A stretch of 60,000 nucleotides of DNA, from assembly GCF_037975245.1 (NCBI RefSeq), contig NC_092566.1, positions 8,972,001-9,032,000 of the forward strand. The letters run 5' to 3'. Shown here piece by piece: positions 13,871 to 25,700 of the stretch; the first letter of the stretch is position 1; each line of letters begins with the position of its first letter. The DNA is from Apostichopus japonicus (Eukaryota > Echinodermata > Holothuroidea > Aspidochirotida > Stichopodidae). A program made the position numbers and the translations under genes. The notes beneath the pieces were generated by a model, which was given only the letters and a program-made list of their open reading frames with translations, was not told where the DNA came from and did no database searches.

Positions 13871-16800
13871 TATATTATTGAAACCGAAATGAGTTGGAAA
13901 ATCAAGAACAGTGAAAAAACTTCCAGCCTCCACCGGGATTCGAACCCAGGCCTCCCGCTCTGTATGCGGACACCCTAACCACTTGGCTATGGATGCTGAT
14001 TGTATGTCCAGAGGTTGGAAACCGGTAAGGAAGGTCGTAATTCCACTGTAGGCATTTGAACACATATATCAAACCAGTTTGAGATACCACTGATTCAAGT
14101 GATAACGCTGTCCTGTTTCAGTGTTAAGTGTGTCAGTTATTTCCATCATAAATACTTCCTTTGGAGGTAAAACACCTACAAGGACTTTGGTTAAGCTTCA
14201 CATGACTTGCCCTCAGTTTTCCCACTATGAAAATATTTGCAGATGACAAACGCAATTTTCCCACTAAGAGAATATTTGCAGATGACAATCATTGTCTAAG
14301 AATGTCTAGGAAGGAAATTACCAAGGAAATAATAAACTCCTAACCCTACAGGAGTTCACTGACTTCTGATCCTTACATTTAGATATTCCTTGTCTCTCAT
14401 AGCAAGTTTAAAGACATAATAAAGTACAATGTAAATGTTGCATGCAGACTAGAACAGCGCCCTTTACTTCTTTTTTGGAGGAAGGGGAGTGAAGGGAGGG
14501 GGGATTGGGGAGGGGTATTGCAACACAAAAATGTCTAATGTTTAATCTTTCGGTGGTTCTCTTGTCCTCTTCATATCATGGAGGAGTTTTCCAACTTCTT
14601 TAGAAATCACCTACTGTATCTTGGCATCTACTTTTCAGACAGTTTTGCAATTTTTTCTCCCACTCTCCCCCTCTACCCCCCCCCCCCTTAGTTCTTTCAG
14701 ACAAAAATCAAATGATCATAAAAGAGAAATTAAAAAAATCTGTATGATTCATTTACTTTACCAAGAAGAAAGTCAGTTAGTTTTGTGATTCCTTGCTATA
14801 CAGTGTGCTTAAAACTTCAAGATTACTATCTGACTAAATGTAGAGCAAGTGAGTTCAATTTGTCCAATAATTAAATGAGAACCAGAAAAAATCAGAGATT
14901 TCCAGCTCTTATTTGTAAGCACTCCCTTCTGGGCATCAACCATTTCCTTCACTGGTAAGAATTTTACAGTATAGAAATTTTATTCTAAAATGTTTCAGTA
15001 CCCTGAGAGAACAGTCTTTCCGTTGTTAAATATCTAGAGTTTATAGACACATAGATTTATGAATAAATGGATATTTTCTTTTACCATTTTCGTAGCTAGC
15101 TGATCAGCTCTGCTGCCAACCATCCCTTTAAATAATTGTTATAAATGAATGAGAGTTACAAGACATTGTTTATACACTGTGAAATATTTTCACCACCTAC
15201 TGCCAAAGCAAAAGTCATCTAGTTATAAATCACAGAGAAAATTGCCAAGTTGGGACCATTTGAGATAACCTGTTGATCCCATGAGCCAATTTTTTGTTTT
15301 GTTTTGAGGGTGAAAACTGATAAGAGCGGTTTGAGTGCACATTTATGGCAAGACTCAATTCTCAGAAGCATATTTCATTTCCAGGGTGACTTGATTCTTT
15401 GAGGCCTATAGAGCCCCTACACAAAAATTAAAGTGGGTGGAAGTTTGACAAAACTATGTTCACCAACAGAAAATCATAGCATTGGAGAAATTACAGATTT
15501 ATTGTAGAGCTAATTTTGGAGTCATCATGTTTAAAAGGATTTCAGGCATTGACACCTGTTGACCTCACTTGACCTTTGACCTCTACCAATTTCTATAGGG
15601 TTCTTGCACTCGCCAAGCTGGATGTAGTATGTACCATACGCGTATGAAGTTCAAGAAAGATGTACTTCTAGAGTTAAAGTGTTAACAAGATTTTCAGACT
15701 TTGACTTAAATGTTGACTACAAATGACCTTTGACCTCCACCAATATCCATAGGGTTCTTGCACGCACCAAGCTGGATCTGCACACCATGTATAAAGTTCA
15801 ACAAAGATGCATTTTTAAGTTATTGTGTTTTACACAGTTTACAGACTTTGACCTCTGTTGACCCCAAATGACTAACTTCACACAAAACAATAGGTTCTCA
15901 ACTTCTTGATCTCAATACGCAGATCCACATACCAGGTATGCAGTCAATCCACCATGAGGGTTTTCAGTTACTGTGGTTACAAGCAAGTGTCTTGATAGAT
16001 AATGGACCCATGTAACTTTTAGTCGTTCACATGCAATAAAGGAAATTGTGATTATTATGGGTAGATACTAAGTTTATTATATGTTTACAATACACCACTA
16101 GTTCGTTTTTTGTTTGTTTTTGATCTAGGTACCAAATTCCACAGGTTCAAACACCTGACAGAATAAATTGGTCGAGTGGAAAAGGAACAGCTCATTATCA
16201 AAGTATTGATATTGCTTGATGGTTGGCAGATGGAGTATCAAATGTTTGTTTTTGATAATGGAAAGTTTCCCATCTGGAGTCACTTCCAACCAAGGGCAAG
16301 TCTAAGCTATTGTCCCCTGTGAACCCAAAATTTCAAATATGGAATGATTGGTAGCATTGTAAAGCTAAAGGTCTGATTCCCATAAGAGATTTAATGGAGT
16401 ACGGTGTCATTAAAAAAAAAGTTTTTTTTTCTATATTTTTCAGTCTATTGATTTGACGCTGGATTGGATAGGGTTACTAGTTTGTTTAAAGGGGATGTGA
16501 AGTTTATAAAATACTCACACCTATTGCATCCAATTATGGAGTATAAAAATAGACGTAAATTTTAAAGGAAAACAAAACGTTAGTTATCAGTGTGCACACC
16601 TGTTTGCTCCAGGTTCCACATTTGGTACGAAAGGTGGCAAATTCAACTGTCAATATCTCAAAAACGGTACATAGGAATTGAATGCAAATTTTACCAGAAT
16701 GCTAAGACTATGTTCATCTTTATCATATCATATCATACAAAATTTTGCCCTGGAGTATTCTTTTAATTAAATTAATTAAAGTATTGTGTCGTATGGGACA

Positions 16801-19800
16801 TTGAAATCTTGGTGAGTTAGCTAGTGCATTCAATTGTTTTCATTTTTCGCATTTGGGTATTTATGACCCATCCATTCCAACATTGGACAGTTGCTTAAAG
16901 TTTGTTAATTTATTAATTACACTAATTAGATCGCTTCTAATTGCTGAATGTTCCAATATATTTACATTTTATAGTATTCCTGTTGTCTTATAAGTTTCAA
17001 AAATAAATGTGTAGTTGATACTTTCTAAAGATACTATGCTAAGTTCTAATTTACATTAAAGATTACCAAAACAAATACAAAATATGGTGTGAAAATTATG
17101 ATTCATACTAATAACAATAATTTTCTTAAAAAATGTGACAAATATGGGACACAGCATTACGGCGTATGAGACATGTGGTCTGTTAGTCTGTTGTCTGTAA
17201 CGGTCCTATGACTGTATAAATTATACAGATACACACGTAATTGATAGTCCATGAATAGTTGGCCCATGGATGCACTGGGTTGTACGGTGGGTACTGTATG
17301 GTGAAGGGTAACAGCTTAGCAAACAGTTCTCCATAATAAAGCTGACAGGTTGTTGGTAGTGTGTAAGATACACTGCGTCCCCCAGCACCATGTTTCCCCC
17401 CCCCCACCTCCCCCCCTCCCCGTCTGATGTAAGTGTATTGGTACAGGGTCCTACTAGCGACAGTCAGAGCCAAAACTCAAAGACTCTTCTGGGATGGGAT
17501 TTCAGCATAACCGACGGACAGAACTGGATGTATAGGATCTTAAAGTGACCGTCACAGCCATTTCTAAAGAATCAGTGTACAGGTACTGGATTTTAGAGTA
17601 ACCATCACAATGCACCATTTAACCCCAGCACCATGTTCCCCACCCCCCGCCCCTCAAGTCTCAAGAATGAATTCGGAATAACTCAGTAGTAGTAGTCATC
17701 ATGTCCAGGAGTCGGTTTATTGACAGTCGGCAAACCGTCCCAAACTCCTTTCTGTATCTGACGCAAATTACAAAGCATCATTGCTATTCCGAAACCCTCC
17801 ATTTGCCAAAATCATCCTGCCACAAGTAGGAGTTATATATACAAACAGCTGTAACAATACAAACTTCACGTTTCTCCCTTGCTATAGGGTAGGGGTCCTG
17901 TGGGCCACAGTAATCATTTCTGAAAGTTCTCTCTCTGCCTCTCCCCCCTCACCCTCCTCAACCCCAACAGAAATGTTTGCTGCGATGTGACCAATGGGCT
18001 GCACATTGCCCACTTGTGTCTTTATACAACAATGGGATAAATAAGCACTGCAAACACTCACTGAGAATCCTATCATCCACCAAGTGTTTGTGATCATTTC
18101 CAAACTCGGGGTTCTCCAGCATTTTAATGGAGGGCAATGTCATATCTGTCCTCATATGCACATGATCTGTTTTGTTTACAGAACTCTCTGAATGAATGAG
18201 ACACTGTCGTGAAAGTGTTCACAAGAACGTTCACAGCTCTCACAGACACGCACGGATGATACTTCCTAAATAGATGCGCTGGGTGACTTACTAGTTCAAG
18301 GTTCCGAAAGAGCATGAAAAACGTGTACTAGAAAACACAGGTGCTTAAAACACTTAGTTTGACTTGAAAATAAAAAACAATATGCCTCAAAATATCACTT
18401 TTTTCATCAATCACCTGCTAAATATACACCTTGTGATCTGCAGTCATAGGTCGCAAATTGTCAAGGTTTGCAGAAGTAAGAAGGATCAGATATGCATGTG
18501 CCCCCTTTTTCATTTTGGGTGTGGCTGGAGGACCCCCTTCTCCACACCTTTGTTGAAACGACCAAACAAAAATTTCATACTGAACTAATACATGCAACAC
18601 AAGGCAAATTTCAGCAGCTTGAATCCTTCATTTTTTTTTATGTTTCTGTGGGACACAAAAACTCAAATGGACTCTGAATGACAGTCCTAGTGGGAAAACT
18701 ATGGCAAAAAATATAAATAAACTAAACAACTTACATCTTGGGAATTATTTAGGTAATTGACTGCTGTGGTCAGGCTTCCTTGAGCGGCCAAAAGTTGGGC
18801 ATAGTCACTCATTTTCTTGGCAAGATTAGGGGATGGGCCGTCCGAGGTTTCTCCTTTCTTCACTTCGACAGATTTCTTCAGTATCATCACCTTCTCAACA
18901 ATGTCCTGTCAACAAAAAGCAAAAAGGAAGATAAACAAAACATTCGTAGCTCTACTACAACAATTAGGAGTAACGAGAGGTTACTGAGTCAAAAGATAAT
19001 TTTGATATGGAAGCTCTTAATATAGGGCTTAAAGGAGACACACCAAACTATTATCTTTACACTTATGTTACAGAGATCAATGGGATGGCCAAATCCCCCC
19101 CCCTCTCCCACCCTCCCCCGCCCTCCACGCACACAGCTGAGACAAATGTTACTCCACCTGGGAGATATCCTAGTAGTTCCAGAGTCATGTCTGGCAGCTA
19201 CCACAGTGGAATTCTGTCATAGTGCCACTAGAATCTGAAAACCTTTGACTTTCTTTTGAGTTCTCTTTCGTTATTTTGAAAGTAGAATGTTAAAAACTGT
19301 GTTGGCAAAGCCATAATTAGATTCTGCTCAGAGATTTGATATTTTAGACTCGGTATTTCCACAATATCCTACCTACTCCGATACAGACACTAAACATTGT
19401 AAGAAATAAAACAAAACATGAATACACTGAATGACACCTTTGCTGGTTGATGTCTTGTTTAGACTTGATCAAGTCCCCAGCCTTGTGTGGGTGTTACAAA
19501 AAAACATACACAAAAGACAAACGTGGGTTAACTAGCAAATGGAAAATATGATGTTTCTTAGCCGTTTGAGAAAGTTTGTTCGTGACAGTTATCTCTATCA
19601 TAAGAAAGCAATGATGATGGCTGCTGGGTTTGTATCTCCTTTGACTATCCAGCTATTTCTAATACCTCTCATTAGGGTTGGGCGATATTTGCTTTTTAAT
19701 GTCACGATAAATAGTTCAAAAATTATCGCGATATTTCGATAATTACGATAATTTTTTCTTGTTGTTTTTAGTGTGTTCGCGAACACACTAAAAACAACTG

Positions 19801-22740
19801 CCGATTTCCCACCGGTGTTTTCGCGCAGCAAACACACCGAACATAATGGTGTGGGGTTCAGGGCCCGCCTTAGAGCCCCGTTGGGGTCAAGGGGTGGAAC
19901 CCCTTGTAGGGGTCCAGGGGCGAAGGCCCCCGGAAAAGTTAAGTATTTTTTCGTGTCTGGCGATAAAAAATTCGCAATTGAGGATTCAAAATACTGACTA
20001 ACTTTATGAATTTAAATTGTCACGAAACTGATGAAAGTTTTAAAATGACAAGTTAGAGTAGCTATATTATGTGAAAAAATGAAAAGAGAATTATTCTGTC
20101 TTACAATCTTTATAAAGTTTAACTTACAAAACTGTCGATATTATGAAACAAACTACGTGCGGCAAAGCCCCGTTTCTAGACTGCCTAACAATCAGTTTAC
20201 AACTGCAGTGTTTAACCGTACTTAAATATCACGGTAGGCTACAATGTGCTTCAAATTTTCTCAGGTACCTTGCAAAACCCCCCCTGTCTAACACCTGTTT
20301 GTTAACATTTTTGGCACGGTTCCAAAAAACTTTTCAGGGAGTAAACTTTTTTGGCTCCACTCTAGAATTAATTAGGTCAGTCAGTAAAGGATCCGTAAAG
20401 TTATGTGAAATATTATCTAAGACGTTCAAGGAAAGTAGGTAAATATCCCCGTAACATTTAGGTAAGTAAAACACACCTCAAGCCATCCGACTCCTCCGCA
20501 TGAACAAAACAATCAATTCCCCAAGATACACGAGGCACAGTCTATACCATACAGACATACTGAAGCACGATATCAAGGCCCCAATAGCTACAGTATGGCC
20601 ATCTTTATGAAAGTAAACCTTGTAATTCCATGTTTTAGGCCACCAGGCGTGATTAACTTAATGCTAAATATTGTTTCCATGTCCTTGTAGAAATCGTCAA
20701 CTTCGCAAAATACAATTAGGCCCTAGTTGTGTTTTTGCTGTTACATGAGATCCGTAACCGACGAAGTGGTTAGGCTATTACTATACACTTAACTATGGTA
20801 GGATATTATTAATTTTTTTTGTGTGGAAATTCTAGAAAATACTTTCTTTCTCCCGCTTTACACCAGATGTGGTCTTCTGGTTTATTCATAAATGGGTGTA
20901 CTAGAGCCTTGTTTACATGACACTTGTTGCATTTAGCACGATATGCCAGTTTCGCGTGAATTTTTCGAAAGTATTTTGCTCGATCTTTCGTAAAATTAGA
21001 AAGGTTTACCAACTTACTTTTCGTTACAAAATTGGTAATTTCTCTACTGATTTTCAGAGTTTTGTTCTCTATACAGTCAATGTTGTAAAGAACGGGTTTT
21101 TACGAAGTTCAAAAGTCAGTAAATGAAGTTGATAAAATATTTCTTTTCAACTTTCTTAACCATGGAATGCTAGAATAACATTTACACATAAAACGGAGAA
21201 TTTTTTTTCTACATCTATTTCAAATTTCTTTCACAAGAAATTATCGTCATTTGTTCAATCCTCAAAAAATATCGTCTTGAAAAAAAATTATCGCGATAAT
21301 AATAATTTTCGATATATCGCCCAACCCTACCTCTCATGCACAGTTCCAACTACCAAACGACCAGAACGACACATACACACCACCATGGGAGACAAAAAAA
21401 AAAAAGACAAAAAAAAGGTGGCTCACATTTTTTGTGAATCTATATGAATCACTCCCTTCTTGAAATTCAAAATAATAGGTTTTAATCTGTCCAACCATAA
21501 TACATTACAACCAGGTGCTACTTCCCTCCCTTCGGATACGGAAAAATCCTCGTCAATGAAAACCAGACAAATCGTTATTAAATATCGGTGCCCAACATAG
21601 ACAGAGATTAAGCAGCTTGCTCAAACTAGAGTAGGTCATTTTCACCCCCACCCCCTCCCCCCCCCCCAAAAAAAGGAAAGGAAGGATGGGAAAGACTTCC
21701 CCTCGTACCTGTAGTGAAAGAGGCGATACATCTCCCTTGTTCAGCTTGGACCAACAAGCTACCAGTCTATCCACATTACCCGAACATATATAGCACAGAC
21801 AGGCCTCACGAGCGAGGGCCCCATCTTTCTCCATCTCCAGTCTTTCGGCGAGGGTATCTGTTATTCGGTAGAGGAAAGTTTGCGTTAAAATTTCAATCAA
21901 AAGGAATTTTCAGCATCTTTAGGAGACAACCACATCTCCATGGCATTTTGTTTGGTATTGCAAATAATAATATTTATCATAATTATATTTTAATTAATTT
22001 TACGATGTTCTGTAAATTACATCTGGCAAGACAGCAGAATTAGACCTGTCGTCAGGGCATTTTCAGCTGAAAATGTCTGTTTTTTTTTTTTTTTGTCGCT
22101 TTTCTTTTAATATTTCAATCATTTATCATAAATATTTCTTCTACAAAAAAAAGTTAATTTTTATGAATTTCTAACTACAGAGAACATTGAGAGCAACTTC
22201 AACATATCCAAGTGTGTTAGGTTTCGAGGATAAATCACCACGACGATTATCATTGCCCGAGTAAAGCTTTTGAAGAACATTTACCGTGGTGACATATGAG
22301 ACCAACTGTTGAGATCCACTTTTCTAGAGGTATTGAAGGCTTAAGCCAGTCAGAAAATTTTCCAGCAATTTTTGCAATGCAATCAACTTAAGCTATTGGA
22401 TTATCCTTTCGTTTAAGCCCAGATTAATCTGGATGGGAATACAATCACATGAAGTCAAAGCAGATTAGAACCAATGCCCTTATATATATCTTTGAATAGT
22501 TGCCTTCTATATTTCAGAGCACCATTACATGTATCACATAACCCTGGATCCTGTTTCTCATTACAAGTAGACATGCCACTGTCATGAAAATTCAGTTCAA
22601 ACTTGCTCCATAGCAAACAGTTTGTCTTAACAATTTGTTTTAACTTTGTATATAAGTAAAATAAATATATAATATATATATATAATATATATATATTTAT
22701 ACACAAAATATATATGTTCATATACATTTGTATAAATATA

Positions 22741-22774
<34 letters not shown>

Positions 22775-25700
22775 CATTACATAAACTATTTCAGTTCTGT
22801 TCATCTTGATAAAACATCTACATTTCTCAAAGGCAAAGACAACTTCAATTGGTCTCATGTGCACAATTAATTAATTCTATCGAAACATTAAATTAATTCA
22901 TGAAACGTCCTATGAACCATACGACCCAAACAGAGCCTAACATCATAGAAAGAAAGCAATTGAATCTTGTTTCACCTTAGTCATTTTCAAACTTTTCACT
23001 TCCTTGCTTCTTACCGCACAATGTACTGAATTCCTTGGCGGAGCTATATGTCAACAATGCCGTCAAAGCTTCTTTCCAATTCTCTATTTCGCAGCTCTTG
23101 ACGATGTCCCCAAGATCTTTGGTCACCACTGATGATATAAGCTGCAGAGAAATAAATGAGACCAGAATAAACGAGTTATTGAATAATGAGAGAAGGGGGG
23201 AGGGGGGGTAGGATGGAGTGGGGGCTAGGAGAGAGTGGAAAGCATCAGTAGCCTACCCATTCTCCTGCATCACAAACTAGAACAGCGTCGCTGCAAAATC
23301 TCAATACGCTTGTCTTAAGCAATGTCATTTATTCTCATGATATGAGATAAAGCAGAAAATGTCCTCCTCGTTCTGAGGCAGAAGTGTGATATCAAAGCAA
23401 GCAAGGGTCAAGGAAGAGTGTGTATTTGACATGAGAGTGAAATTTCAAATGTTTACCCCAGCACCATGTCCCCCCCACTGATCTAAGTGTAATGGTACAG
23501 GTTCCTACTAGCGACAGTCATAGCCAAAACTTGAATATAGAACATAACCGACAGACGGAACAGGTATGTATGGGATCTTAAAGTGACCGTCACAGGTTCA
23601 GGAGTTTAGAGTAACCATCACAGACACAACTGAAGAATGTGTGTTTACTGGTGCAGGTTTATGTAGTTTACAACCATCACAGCCAGAAAGTCTCAAGAAT
23701 GAATTCGGAATAACTCAGTAGTAGTAGTCATCATGTCCAGGAGTCGGTTTATTGACAGTCGGCAAACCGTCCCAAACTCCTTTCTGTATCTGACGCAAAT
23801 TACAAAGCATCATTGCTATTCCGAAACCCTCCATTTGCCAAAATCATCCTGCCACAAGTAGGAGTTATATATACAAACAGCTGTAACAATACAAACTTCA
23901 CGTTTCTCCCTTGCTATAGGGTAGGGGTCCTGTGGGCCACAGTAATCATTTCGTCCAATCACAAGGGGAACTATGCATCACATGCTCAACCAATGGGTAT
24001 AACTAAATCGTATGGTGTTCAAAATAAGTCCAAGCAGTGCAATGCTGCAAATGTGGAAAAACGGTGTCGGCTTTTTGCAGTTTTTCACAGTATTTCATAC
24101 TTTGTGCCCTAAAAGTAGCCAAAATATCATAGCAACCATCTATTTTGCAAAACAAAAATATGTAACCTATTTTTTGCCCCTCATCAAAAGTACATGCTGT
24201 CATAAGTTTGGAAGAAATGGTCCAAAAATGAAGACGGAGAACCTTTAATTAGAAGACTTTTTGTAGTGACCGTCTATCGTGAAAACATCTCCATACATGA
24301 TATGGTTTGAAATCAAAATCTCTTCTTTCTTCTTCCCCCTCCTTCTTCCCTTGTTCCCCCTCCTTCTCCCCTTGTCCCCCCCCCCGCCATCACTCCTCTT
24401 CTCATAGCTTTCCTTCATCCTTTTTCTCAACATCTTCCTGTCTTTGTCCTTCTCCAGTTTATTCCCTACCCCCTTCCCTTAATCCTCTCTTTGTCCCTCC
24501 ACTGTTTATCTCCTACCTCTCCTCTTCCCCTGTTGTTTTCTTTCTTTCTTCTCTCCATCCCTTTGTCTACTAATCCCCTTACATCTATCTTCTTGTGTTC
24601 ACCAGCTCATTAACCTGTCTGTATTCTGTGCGTGTTTTTGTCCCTTCTGTTACTGTAACTTGTCATTTAGCCTTTGAAGAAGATCCTGCTAGGATCGAAA
24701 CGTCAGGCCAACTTACTTTTACATTTTATAGGTCTAAACGCTTTTGGAAGGTCAGTGCTTCAAATGCTTACCCTAGATACGTTGCTCTTTGTCTTCTTAA
24801 AGTACTTTCGTTGTGTTTTTGCTAATAGTTCCGGGCCTCCGGCTATGGCCAATAGGATGGCATCAGCAAGTCTGTTGTCATGGAGACACATCTCCACCGC
24901 TGCTTCAAAGTTACCAGTGAGTAATGACTGGCTTATCAGACCATCCGTATCTGACAGAAACAAAGTGGAAACAGAAGTTGTAACTTTTGGCATTTCTTCG
25001 GATATAAGCCTGGGGCCACAGAATGTTATTGCTTGAGAAATGAGCAAATTCCCAGTTTTAGTTTGAAAATTCCATATTATGAACTCGCCTGATTTCCATA
25101 AAATTCTGTTTCCTAAAGTACTGTGAATACTACTTTGCATGTAGGCAATAAAAACAGAGATTCTTTGAAAGTCAGCAAAAGAAGAAACTTCACTGTTGCC
25201 ATTGCAGGGTACTATTTAGAGCGGAAACTTCCAGAGTTTTTCATGAACTTCCTTTAACATAAAACAGTGAGAACACCAAGGTTTGCTTTCGTAAAATCTT
25301 ATCGTTATAATTTTTTTATGAAATTCCCACAGTTCAACACTGCAGTGAAATTTCATAAAACAGGAAATCATTCAAAGCTGTTGCTTTATTAATTTGGTCA
25401 GCAATTTATCACATACCTAATGAGAGCAAACCAAAACATAATGGTCATTAAACAATTCTTTTTCATGACCATGAAATAAATCTCAAGTATTGAATAGTAG
25501 TTACTGACCAGTCAGATGAATAGTTCTGTACATCCACTAATTGGGTATCACCACAATTGGACACCACTAAACTTGGTCATTATGGTAGTTTTAGTTTTAA
25601 TCACAAGGAACAAAAATGACTTGCCAGATCAGATCTCCAAGGTGATCAAAAAGTTGGAATTTTCATCATCAGGATATGACAAAATATTTGATCATCATGT

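Larger units (their letters stand above)
12939..18734 (-). other. SEC31A: SEC31A intron 15 (5.8 kb)
   Basis: The longest intron of the gene. It holds the SINE (13876-13998), the DR1-bearing tandem repeat (15535-15985), the 17.4-17.9 kb repeat copy and several poly(C) tracts. The stretch 16000-17160 looks like unannotated AT-rich repeat sequence with no coding signal. Confidence 0.75.

Noticed and set aside
13924-13998. Functional tRNA gene
   Set aside because: A tail plus TA repeat follows, the anticodon loop would read ACA, and a tail copy recurs at 46747, so it is a SINE head.
17781-17990. Coding sequence shared by the 17.8 kb and 23.8 kb repeat copies
   Set aside because: The shared frame exists only because the DNA block is identical; the protein has no recognisable features and no splice context.
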